Origin: Actinomycetes bacterium
GTDB lineage: Bacteria > Actinomycetota > Actinomycetes > Propionibacteriales > Nocardioidaceae
NCBI GenBank assembly: GCA_023460975.1
Contig: JAEWOG010000070.1
Coordinates: forward strand, 1 to 5,185
DNA: 5,185 bases
Reading direction: 5' to 3'
The notes below the pieces were generated by a model that was given only the letters and a program-made list of their open reading frames with translations, did no database searches and was not told the origin of the DNA. Position numbers and translations under genes: made by a program. Shown one piece after another: positions 1 through 5,185 of the stretch (positions are counted from its first letter, which is position 1; every line of letters starts with the position of its first letter).

Positions 1-252
1 GGCGGCGAGATCGATCTCGTGATGAAGCGCGGCCGCACCATCGCCTTCGTCGAGGTCAAGGCGCGTAGGCACCTCGACGACGCCATGATCGCGATCACCC
101 CGGAAAAACAGCGCCTCGTCGAGCGGCGCGTCCGGCACTGGCTTTCGCGCAATGCCTGGGCCGTCGATCATCATTTGCGGGCCGATGCGGTGTTTCTGGC
201 GCCCTGGCGCCGGCCGCGCCATGTGCCGGCCGCCTTCGCGCTTGTCCTGTGA
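1..252 (+). CDS. YraN family protein (UPF0102), 3' part only
   Basis: The reading frame is open from the first base and ends at TGA 250-252, giving 83 visible residues. The family is usually about 120-130 residues, so roughly 40 N-terminal residues lie off the left edge; the internal GTG/ATG at 19-24 should not be taken as the start. Visible residues 2-6 read GEIDL and residues 16-22 read FVEVKAR. These are the two signature blocks of UPF0102, which has a restriction-endonuclease-like (PD-(D/E)XK) fold; D5, E18 and K20 would be the candidate metal-site residues. The cellular role of YraN is not established; a DNA or RNA nuclease or recombination role is inferred from the fold. In alphaproteobacteria this gene typically lies between rsmI and gshB, which fits gshB following here. 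The identification is firm, the function is not. Confidence 0.9.
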   Translation, partial: GGEIDLVMKRGRTIAFVEVKARRHLDDAMIAITPEKQRLVERRVRHWLSRNAWAVDHHLRADAVFLAPWRRPRHVPAAFALVL

Positions 253-257
253 TGCAA

Positions 258-304
258 GAGCATTGTGCAAAAAGTGGGCACCGGTTTTTGCTGAAACAAT
301 GCTC
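258..304. repeat. Imperfect palindromic intergenic repeat, element A
   Basis: The outer arms GAGCATTGT (258-266) and ACAATGCTC (296-304) are perfect reverse complements. Immediately inside the left arm GCAAAAA (267-273) pairs with TTTTTGC (285-291), leaving a central GTGGGCACCGG and a short unpaired TGAA on the right side. This would form a long hairpin in either transcript. The arrangement (AT-rich arms around a GTGG...CCGG core) resembles a dispersed palindromic repeat that I recall from intergenic regions of Bradyrhizobium, Rhizobium and relatives; that assignment is from memory. It begins 6 bp after the yraN stop codon. It could act in transcript stability or 3'-end formation, or be a non-autonomous REP/MITE-like element. 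Confidence 0.7.
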
Positions 305-316
305 CAAGTTTTTAGA

Positions 317-370
317 ATCGATCACGTTTTTCGCCTTCTGACGATTACGTCAGAAGGCGACGTGGTCGAT
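317..370. repeat. Long perfect-core stem-loop, element B of the same intergenic repeat
   Basis: A perfect 13-bp stem (331-343 with 348-360) encloses the 4-base loop ATTA; its inner part reads TGACG-ATTA-CGTCA. An outer stem pairs ATCGATCACGT (317-327) with ACGTGGTCGAT (360-370), with one G.U-type mismatch and a bulge of Ts on the left side. The whole 54-bp segment can therefore fold into one extended hairpin. It lies only 12 bp after element A, which suggests a composite or mosaic repeat unit like the RIME/BIME type. It is not a normal rho-independent terminator for yraN, because the T-run is on the 5' side of the stem on the plus strand and none follows it. Confidence 0.7.
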
Positions 371-422
371 GCGCCCCACTTGCAGGAACCCGGTCCGCGG
401 CCCGATAAGAACCGCCTGCAAC

Positions 423-428
423 AGGAAG
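423..428 (+). promoter_or_regulatory. Ribosome binding site of gshB
   Basis: AGGAAG lies 6 bases before the ATG at 435. This supports 435 as the start rather than the in-frame ATG at 369, which would add 22 residues rich in Pro, Arg and Cys that resemble nothing in the family and would begin inside the palindromic repeat. Confidence 0.75.
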
Positions 429-434
429 CCTGTC

Positions 435-1379
435 ATGAGCCTCAACGTCGCCATCCAGATGGACCCGATCGAGCGCATCCGGATCGCCGGGGATACCGGC
501 TTCGCGCTGATGCTGGAAGCGCAGGCGCGCGGCCACTCGCTCTACCCCTACACCCCCGACAAGCTCTCGATGCGCGACGGCAAGGTCACGGCGCCGATGC
601 GTCCTGTGAAGGTCCGCGATGCCGAGGGAGACTATTTCACCGCCGGCGCCGAGGAGAAGGTCGATCTCTCGACCTTGGACGTCGTGCTGCTCCGGCAGGA
701 CCCGCCCTTCGACATGGCCTATGTCACCACGACGCACATGCTGGAGCGCATCCACCCGAAGACGCTGGTGGTCAACGATCCGACCTCCGTGCGCAACGCG
801 CCCGAGAAGATCCTCGTCACCCATTTCCCGGAATTGATGCCGCCGACATTGATCACCCGCGACAGGGCGGAGATCGAGGCCTTCCGCGACGAGCATGGCG
901 AGATCGTCATGAAGCCGCTCTACGGCCACGGCGGCGCGACCGTCTTCAAGACCGGCAAGGGCGACCCGAATTTCGGCTCGCTCTTCGACCTGTTCAGCAA
1001 CCTCTTCCGCGAGCCCTGGGTGGTGCAGGGCTTCATCAAGGAGGTCACCGAGGGCGACAAGCGCATCATCCTGATCGACGGTAAGGCGGCCGGCGCCGTC
1101 AACCGCGTCCCGGCGGTCGGCGATCTGCGCGCCAACATGGTCCGCGGCGGCGCAGCGCGCCCGACCGACCTGTCGAAGCAGGAGCTTGCGATCTGCGAGG
1201 CGATCGGCCCAACCCTGCGCGAGCGCGGCCTGCTTCTCGTCGGCATCGACGTGATCCACGGCAAGCTCACCGAGATCAACGTCACCGCGCCGACCGGCGT
1301 GCGCGCGATCAAGAAGCTCGGCGGCCCGGACCTCGCGGCGCAGCTCTTCGAGGTGATCGAGGCGAAGCGCGGCCGTTAA
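435..1379 (+). CDS. gshB: Glutathione synthetase (ATP-grasp ligase)
   Basis: The enzyme joins gamma-glutamylcysteine and glycine with ATP hydrolysis to make glutathione, in the cytosol; it is the second step after glutamate-cysteine ligase. The product is 314 residues, the usual size for proteobacterial GshB. The N-terminal domain begins MSLNVAIQMDPI and carries LLRQDPPFDMAY at 85-96, typical of the substrate domain. NDPTSVRNAPEK (114-125) is the conserved linker. The ATP-grasp part shows VMKPLYGHGGATVF (158-171), the glycine-rich lid over ATP, then GDKRIILIDG (207-216), NRVPAVGDLRANMVRGG (223-239) and VGIDVIHGKLTEINVTAPTG (269-288), which holds the Asp, Glu and Asn metal-binding positions. 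Every key block is intact. It follows yraN after a 182-bp gap occupied by palindromic repeats, so it may have its own promoter; I see no clear -35/-10 pair. Its stop overlaps that of the convergent gene downstream. Confidence 0.96.
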   Translation: MSLNVAIQMDPIERIRIAGDTGFALMLEAQARGHSLYPYTPDKLSMRDGKVTAPMRPVKVRDAEGDYFTAGAEEKVDLSTLDVVLLRQDPPFDMAYVTTTHMLERIHPKTLVVNDPTSVRNAPEKILVTHFPELMPPTLITRDRAEIEAFRDEHGEIVMKPLYGHGGATVFKTGKGDPNFGSLFDLFSNLFREPWVVQGFIKEVTEGDKRIILIDGKAAGAVNRVPAVGDLRANMVRGGAARPTDLSKQELAICEAIGPTLRERGLLLVGIDVIHGKLTEINVTAPTGVRAIKKLGGPDLAAQLFEVIEAKRGR

Positions 1380-1385
1380 TCGGCC
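1371..1385. other. Small hairpin at the shared stop-codon junction
   Basis: GGCCG (1371-1375) and CGGCC (1381-1385) form a 5-bp all-G/C stem around the loop TTAAT (1376-1380). The loop contains the stop codons of both convergent genes: TAA at 1377-1379 on the plus strand and TAA at 1378-1376 on the minus strand. No T-tract follows on either strand, so it is not a standard intrinsic terminator. It might weakly slow polymerases from both directions, or be chance in GC-rich DNA. Confidence 0.35.
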
Positions 1386-3091
1386 CTTACGTATCCCTTC
1401 CAGCAGCGCCCGAGCGCGATCTCCCGCCGGCCCGTCAGGACCGGCGCGTAGATCCGGCGCAGGGCTTCGTTCGCGACCGTGACCGGGCAGAGCGGGTAGA
1501 GCACGAGGTCGGCCTCGCGGGCGAGCGTGATCTCCGTGTCGTCCGGCTTCGGCACGGCGCGGAACGGGTCGGCGCCGATGGCGATGCCGCGCGGCGCGCT
1601 GCGGCCCATCACGGCGGGGAACGGGTTGACGAAGTTGAGGCTCATGATCGTCTCGAAGCGGCGTCCGCTCGCCTGCTCATGCGCCAGGATCGCCGAGACG
1701 CCTTCGTCGACCGCCATCAGCCACGACGCCTGGAAGTCGAGTTCCGAATAGAGCTGCGGTGACGGCAGCATCTCGCGGGCGGTGAACTCCCGGAAGGTCG
1801 CGGGATGGGCCGCGTAGATGTCGAGCATCGCCTCCGCGCGGTTCATGACGTCGGCATGCTGCGAGACCTGGCCGAGCCGGCCGAGATGCTGGTTTGGCAG
1901 GGCGGCATAGCCCGCCTGCGCCATCAGGGCGCGCGCGCCGCGCTGGAGCACGGTTTCGGCCGGCGGGATCGCGGTGGCCGCGACGAGGCCGCAGACGACC
2001 AGCGCGCCGCGCCGGCCGCTGCCGAGCCAGCGTGACAGGATCATAAGCAGCACCGGCCAGATGAAGATGAAGGCCTGCCCGCCGGTGTTCTGCGTCTCGA
2101 AGAACAGCCCGGCGGCGAGGACGACGGCGAGCCAGGCGACGTCGCGGTCGAGTCGTCGGACGAAGCCGGTCGCCGACGGCTGTCCGCGTAGCGCAAGGGT
2201 AGCCTCCGCGATGTCGTGGCGGTCCAGCCAGAGCAGCGCGAGCCCGAGCGCCGCCCCGGCGCCGACGATGTCGAGATGCAGCGAGGTGGCCTGGACGAAG
2301 CGGGGCAGGATGCCGCCGGCATTGATCGCGATCAGCGCGAGGATGCTGTCGAGATAGGAGCTGACGAGACCTGTGGTGAGTTCCAGTCCGATCAGCCCAA
2401 GCCCGGCCGCTGCCGCGATCAGGAGACTCTGGCGCCAACCGATCCGCCCTGCGGCGAGTGCGAAGGCCGTAACGATGCCGCCGGCGAGGAAGCCGGTGAT
2501 CTTGATCAGGAACAGCGCGGTCAGCGTCCAGCCGATGACGGCGCCGAGTGCGGGGCCGCGCAGGAAGACGAGGCCTGAGACCAGCACGTAGGGCACGATG
2601 CTGACATGCCGGTTATAGATGCCGAACCCGTCCGTGCCGGGGAAGAAGGAATAATGCTCGACATTGATCGGTAGGATCTGGAAGGCGAGATAGGGCAGGA
2701 GCAGCGCCAATGCCCTGGCGCGCGACTGCTTGCCGATGGCGTGCAGGATCACGGCCATGGCCGGAGCTGTCACCGCGAACAGGCACCATTGCGCCGTGAG
2801 CAGCGGGTGGGCGCGCGGGAACAGCGTGTCGAGCCCGGCGAAGAGCCAGTAGCCGAGCGGGCCGACCGGCGCGATGAAGTCGATCAGCGGGACCTGCCCT
2901 TCGCCGATGCGGTTGGCGGCGTCGAGATAGAGGACGAGGTCCCAGTACATCGGCCCGAGTGGCAATGTCAGGGGCAGCGTCAACAGGAGCGCGCAGGCGA
3001 GGACGGCGATGCCGAGCAGGGCGAGGGGCAAGTTGGGAAGCCAGCTCGCTCGCGTCGAAACCCCTGTCCCGATCGTGTCGCCGGCCTGCAT
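1376..3091 (-). CDS. Polytopic membrane protein, GT-C glycosyltransferase-like, unknown function
   Basis: The product is 571 residues. A hydrophobic N-terminal two-thirds has about 10-11 likely membrane segments, roughly at 19-40, 74-90, 99-118, 126-140, 162-178, 183-203, 221-240, 243-260, 270-288, 318-332, 338-353 and 361-376. The remaining ~190 residues are largely soluble. After the first segment comes MYWDLVLYLDAANRIGEGQVPLIDF (48-72, abridged key residues D51, Y55, D57, G63, P68, D71), followed by PVGPLGY. An acidic residue in the first extracytoplasmic loop followed by a G-x-x-P-x-x-D-F block resembles GT-C enzymes such as the ArnT/PMT-type (GT39, DUF2029), which move sugars from polyprenyl-phosphate donors. 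The glycosyltransferase role is inferred from this pattern only. The ATG at 3091 is preceded by an AGGGA-type ribosome site. Its 3' end overlaps gshB by 4 bp tail to tail. It lies 47 bp downstream of a ThiF-like gene on the same strand, possibly one transcript without an obvious functional link. Confidence 0.8.
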   Translation of the reverse strand: MQAGDTIGTGVSTRASWLPNLPLALLGIAVLACALLLTLPLTLPLGPMYWDLVLYLDAANRIGEGQVPLIDFIAPVGPLGYWLFAGLDTLFPRAHPLLTAQWCLFAVTAPAMAVILHAIGKQSRARALALLLPYLAFQILPINVEHYSFFPGTDGFGIYNRHVSIVPYVLVSGLVFLRGPALGAVIGWTLTALFLIKITGFLAGGIVTAFALAAGRIGWRQSLLIAAAAGLGLIGLELTTGLVSSYLDSILALIAINAGGILPRFVQATSLHLDIVGAGAALGLALLWLDRHDIAEATLALRGQPSATGFVRRLDRDVAWLAVVLAAGLFFETQNTGGQAFIFIWPVLLMILSRWLGSGRRGALVVCGLVAATAIPPAETVLQRGARALMAQAGYAALPNQHLGRLGQVSQHADVMNRAEAMLDIYAAHPATFREFTAREMLPSPQLYSELDFQASWLMAVDEGVSAILAHEQASGRRFETIMSLNFVNPFPAVMGRSAPRGIAIGADPFRAVPKPDDTEITLAREADLVLYPLCPVTVANEALRRIYAPVLTGRREIALGRCWKGYVRAD

Positions 3092-3095
3092 GCTG

Positions 3096-3102
3096 TCCCT
3101 TT
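3096..3102 (-). promoter_or_regulatory. Ribosome binding site of the membrane-protein gene
   Basis: On the minus strand AAAGGGA ends 4 bases before the ATG at 3091. It supports that start. The same bases can pair weakly with 3116-3120: GCTG-TCCCT at 3092-3100 is complementary to AGGGA-T-CAGC at 3116-3125 apart from one bulged base. A modest hairpin could therefore cover the site. Confidence 0.5.
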
Positions 3103-3138
3103 CCCCGTCCTCGACAGGGATCAGCTAGCACATGCGGG

Positions 3139-3930
3139 TTAAGATCGGCCTTCGGTCGCGCCCGTGCCGTTGAGCGGATTGGCCTCGTCCCAGCCATAGC
3201 GCAGCGTCTCGAAACGCATCGTCAGCGAATCGACCAGCAGCAGCTTGCCGACGAGCGATTCGCCGAAGCCGGTGACGGCCCGCACCACCTCCAGCGCCAT
3301 CAGCGATCCGATCACGCCGGGCAGGGCGCCGAGCACGCCGGCCTCCGCGCAGGTCGGGATCGCGCCGGGCGGCGGCGCCTCCGGGAAGAGGCAGCGCCAG
3401 GTCGGGTTCGGCTTGCCGTCCGGACTCGCCTCGTGGGCGCGGATCGTGGTGAGCGAGCCGTCGAAGCGGCCGAGCGCGCCCATCACCACCGGCTTGCGCT
3501 CGTGGAAGCAGGCATCGGTCACGGCATAGCGCGTCGCGAAATTGTCGGAGCCTTCGGCGACGACGTCGTAGAAGGCGATCATCGCGCGGGCATTATGCGG
3601 GTCGATGCGCGTGACATGCTCCTCGACCACGACATTCGGATTGAGGTTGCGCACGAAGCGCGCGGCAGCGACCGCCTTGTGCGCGCCGATATCCTCGGTG
3701 GTGAAGATGGTCTGGCGCTGCAGGTTCGAGAGCGAGACGATGTCGTCGTCGACGATGCCGATCTTCCCGACGCCGGCGGCGGCCAGGTACTGGATCAACG
3801 GCGCGCCGAGCCCGCCCGCGCCGACGACCAGCACGCGCGCGTTCTTGAGCCGCTGCTGGCCCGGCCCGCCGATCTCCGGCAGGACGATGTGGCGCGCATA
3901 GCGCTCGATCTCGTCGTCGTTCAGCATCAT
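3139..3930 (-). CDS. ThiF/MoeB/HesA-family sulfur-carrier adenylyltransferase
   Basis: This is an E1-like enzyme of the family that adenylates the C-terminal Gly-Gly of a ubiquitin-like sulfur carrier (MoaD in molybdopterin synthesis, ThiS in thiamin synthesis) in the cytosol. From the ATG at 3930 it has 263 residues. RYARHIVLPEIGGPGQQRL (10-28) is the classic MoeB start. GAGGLG (37-42) is the nucleotide loop, D61 follows the second strand, SNLQRQ (68-73) and K85 are ATP contacts, GSDN is at 127-130, and PTCAEAG (192-198) carries the conserved Cys194. There is no rhodanese domain. The zinc cysteine pairs of E. coli MoeB are missing: PTWRC at 176-180 keeps one cysteine, and the C-terminus lacks CxxC. 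Neither moaD nor thiS is adjacent, so MoeB and ThiF roles cannot be separated. ATG 3927 is an alternative start; the in-frame extension to 4188 has no family-like residues and overlaps the next gene. Confidence 0.92.
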   Translation of the reverse strand: MMLNDDEIERYARHIVLPEIGGPGQQRLKNARVLVVGAGGLGAPLIQYLAAAGVGKIGIVDDDIVSLSNLQRQTIFTTEDIGAHKAVAAARFVRNLNPNVVVEEHVTRIDPHNARAMIAFYDVVAEGSDNFATRYAVTDACFHERKPVVMGALGRFDGSLTTIRAHEASPDGKPNPTWRCLFPEAPPPGAIPTCAEAGVLGALPGVIGSLMALEVVRAVTGFGESLVGKLLLVDSLTMRFETLRYGWDEANPLNGTGATEGRS

Positions 3931-4105
3931 GGCCGGCAGCCTAAGGCCGCCAGCCGGCATTCGGCAATCGCCATCGCCATCGCGGTCCGATCCGATCTCC
4001 CGACGAGCATGACCTTTCGCCAGCTTGGCCGCGCGCTCGGGCCATGTCATCGTGCCGGGATCGAGGGCCGGACAACGGCGCCCGGCTATGACAGGGGATC
4101 GTGCG
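3931..4105. promoter_or_regulatory. Divergent intergenic region
   Basis: These 175 bp separate two divergently oriented starts, so promoters for both the ThiF-like gene (minus) and the substrate-binding-protein gene (plus) are expected here. I cannot point to a confident -35/-10 pair, operator or riboswitch. It includes a short run of the hexamer CGCCAT at about 3967-3980, and the strong ribosome site of the plus-strand gene at its right end. The call is from gene layout only. Confidence 0.35.
4093..4098 (+). promoter_or_regulatory. Ribosome binding site that fixes the start of the BMP-family gene
   Basis: AGGGGA lies 7 bases before the ATG at 4106. In-frame alternatives at 4025 and 4088 have no such site, and would place charged residues before the signal peptide. 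The choice of 4106 gives a clean secretion signal beginning MRLGSFAAALAG. Confidence 0.8.
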
Positions 4106-5110
4106 ATGCGTTTGGGTTCTTTCGCGGCGGCGCTCGCCGGCGTGGCGCTTTCGGCTGTGGCGGCATGGGCACAATCGCAGCCGATCAAGCCGGCGATCGT
4201 CTACGACAAGGGCGGCAAATTCGACAAGTCCTTCAACGAGGGCGTCTTCATCGGCGCCGAGAAGTTCAAGAAGGAAACCAATGTCGATTTCCGCGATTTC
4301 GAGCCGACCAACGACGCCCAGATCGAGCAGGCGCTCCGCCGCTTCGCCCGCGACGGCCACTCGCCGATCATCGCCGTCGGCTTCTCGCAGGCCACCGCCC
4401 TCAAGAAGGTCGCGGCCGAGTTCCCGAACCTGAAGTTCACGATCATCGACATGGTCGTGGAACTGCCGAACGTTCAGTCGGTCGTCTTCAAGGAGCATGA
4501 GGGCTCCTATCTCGTCGGCCTGCTCGCGGCGATGGCCTCGAAATCCGGCAAGGTCGGCTTCGTCGGCGGCATGGATATCCCGCTGATCCGGAAATTCGCC
4601 TGCGGCTATGTCCAGGGCGTCAAGGCCGGCAAGGCCGATGCCGAGATCTTCCAGAACATGACCGGCTCGACCCCGGCCGCCTGGAACGACCCCGTCAAGG
4701 GCGGCGAGCTCGCCAAGTCGCAGATCGATCGCGGTGCCGACGTGGTCTATCACGCCGCCGGCGGCACCGGCATCGGCGTGCTGCGCGCCGTGGCCGATGC
4801 CGGCAAGCTCGGCATCGGCGTCGATTCCAACCAGAACGCCCTGCATCCCGGCAAGGTGCTGACCTCGATGCTCAAGCGCGTCGACAATGCGACCTACTCG
4901 ACCTTCAGGGCCGCGAAGGACGGCTCCTGGAAGCCGGGCGTCTCCGTGCTCGGCCTGAAGGAAGAGGGCATCGACTGGGCGCTGGATGACGCCAACAAGG
5001 CCCTGATCACGCCGGAGATGAAGGCGGCCGCCGACAAGGCCAAGGCCGACATCATCGCCGGCACGGTCAAGGTCCACGACTACATGTCCGACCAGAAATG
5101 CTCGATGTGA
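4106..5110 (+). CDS. BMP/PnrA-family ABC transporter substrate-binding protein
   Basis: This is a periplasmic binding protein that delivers its ligand to an ABC importer. The BMP (PF02608-type) family, which includes Treponema PnrA, mostly binds purine or other nucleosides, so a nucleoside-like ligand is inferred. The product is 334 residues, normal for the family. Residues 1-22 form a signal peptide with a hydrophobic core and AWA before likely cleavage at A22-Q23; no lipobox cysteine is present, so it should be soluble in the periplasm. Mature landmarks are YDKGGKFDKSFNEG (33-46), the ligand-side DKSFN block; GFSQATALKKVA (92-103); EHEGSYLVGLLAAMAS (130-145); GFVGGMDIPLIRKF (151-164); and GVDSNQNALHPG (238-249), where many relatives have GVDSDQ. 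Cys166 and Cys332 might form a disulfide. The permease and ATPase genes, if linked, would be past the right edge. Bases 4942-5005 (codons 280-300) recur exactly at 5122-5185. Confidence 0.95.
   Translation: MRLGSFAAALAGVALSAVAAWAQSQPIKPAIVYDKGGKFDKSFNEGVFIGAEKFKKETNVDFRDFEPTNDAQIEQALRRFARDGHSPIIAVGFSQATALKKVAAEFPNLKFTIIDMVVELPNVQSVVFKEHEGSYLVGLLAAMASKSGKVGFVGGMDIPLIRKFACGYVQGVKAGKADAEIFQNMTGSTPAAWNDPVKGGELAKSQIDRGADVVYHAAGGTGIGVLRAVADAGKLGIGVDSNQNALHPGKVLTSMLKRVDNATYSTFRAAKDGSWKPGVSVLGLKEEGIDWALDDANKALITPEMKAAADKAKADIIAGTVKVHDYMSDQKCSM
4942..5005 (+). repeat. Direct repeat, copy 1 (inside the BMP-family gene)
   Basis: These 64 bases encode residues S280-L300 plus one preceding base. They are identical to 5122-5185 with no mismatch. 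Allowing the single difference at 4941/5121 (T versus G), identity extends left another six bases (CGGGCG, 4935-4940 and 5115-5120); further left it breaks down. Confidence 0.97.
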
Positions 5111-5185
5111 GGCGCGGGCGGCTCCGTGCTCGGCCTGAAGGAAGAGGGCATCGACTGGGCGCTGGATGACGCCAACAAGGCCCTG
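5111..5185 (+). pseudogene. Second, partial copy of the BMP-family gene 3' region (edge of window)
   Basis: After the stop codon at 5108-5110 come 11 unique bases, then 64 bases (5122-5185) identical to codons 280-300 of the gene just ended. The displacement is exactly 180 bp, so the reading frame is kept; translation in that frame would give SVLGLKEEGIDW and onward without its own start or ribosome site. The copy runs to the last base of the window, so its full length is unknown. It may be the beginning of a 180-bp tandem duplication (unit 4942-5121), a remnant of a larger duplicated gene, or an artefact at the end of an assembled sequence. It is unlikely to be expressed as a protein on its own. 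Confidence 0.6.

Noticed and set aside
331..360. The 13-bp stem-loop as a rho-independent terminator of yraN
   Set aside because: The T-run precedes the stem on the plus strand and no T-tract follows it. It fits a palindromic repeat better.
345..1259. A 304-codon open frame on the minus strand, opposite gshB
   Set aside because: gshB on the other strand has every family motif; this frame is its antisense shadow. The plus-strand frame at 152-1084 is rejected for the same reason.
3967..3980. Short tandem CGCCAT repeats in the divergent intergenic region
   Set aside because: Only about two units; too short to call a repeat array or a set of binding sites.
3931..4188. N-terminal extension of the ThiF-like protein by 86 residues
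   Set aside because: The extension has no family similarity, overlaps the divergent BMP-family gene start, and the canonical MoeB-type N-terminus begins right after the ATG at 3930.
2959..4500. A 513-codon open frame on the plus strand
   Set aside because: It runs antisense to the membrane protein and ThiF-like genes and then out of frame through the BMP-family gene. Its translation is Arg/Ala/Asp-rich with no family motifs, typical of spurious frames in GC-rich DNA.
3941..5077. A 378-codon open frame on the minus strand
   Set aside because: It is antisense to the well-supported BMP-family gene and shows low-complexity Gly/Ala/Asp/Leu composition with no recognisable domain.
1..5185. CRISPR array, tRNA/rRNA, insertion sequence, phage or defence genes
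   Set aside because: No regularly spaced repeats, no tRNA-like or rRNA sequence, no transposase or integrase motifs, and no defence-type domains are visible in the real reading frames.

Overview
The window looks like chromosomal DNA from a high-GC alphaproteobacterium of the order Hyphomicrobiales (Rhizobiales), in the Bosea/Methylobacterium/Bradyrhizobium range. Three things suggest this: strong G/C bias at third codon positions, the gene pair yraN-gshB, and an intergenic palindromic repeat of a type I remember from rhizobial genomes. The genus is an inference, since no rRNA or other taxonomic marker is present.

Layout from left to right. Positions 1-252 (+) are the 3' part of a YraN/UPF0102 gene cut by the window edge. 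Positions 253-434 are intergenic and are mostly filled by two adjacent palindromic elements (258-304 and 317-370), followed by the ribosome binding site of gshB. Positions 435-1379 (+) are a complete glutathione synthetase gene, gshB. It converges on a minus-strand gene, 1376-3091, for a 571-residue polytopic membrane protein resembling GT-C glycosyltransferases. The two stop codons share the palindrome TTAA. Upstream of it on the same strand, 47 bp away, is a ThiF/MoeB/HesA-type adenylyltransferase (3139-3930), so these two may be co-transcribed. A 175-bp divergent intergenic region (3931-4105) separates it from a plus-strand gene at 4106-5110 for a secreted BMP/PnrA-family substrate-binding protein, probably the nucleoside-binding part of an ABC importer whose other subunits would lie past the right edge.

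The genes do not form one pathway. They are four independent housekeeping or transport units (a nuclease-fold protein of unclear role, glutathione synthesis, sulfur-carrier activation plus an orphan membrane protein, and nucleoside-type uptake). No CRISPR array, transposase, phage gene, tRNA or rRNA is visible.

The most unusual observation is at the right end. The last 64 bases (5122-5185) are an exact copy of 4942-5005, which lies inside the substrate-binding-protein gene. The copy is displaced by exactly 180 bp, in the same reading frame, and begins 11 bp after the stop codon. It is either the start of a short tandem duplication of the 3' end of the gene or a sequence-end assembly artefact; the window stops before this can be decided. 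I see no convincing undescribed multi-gene system.
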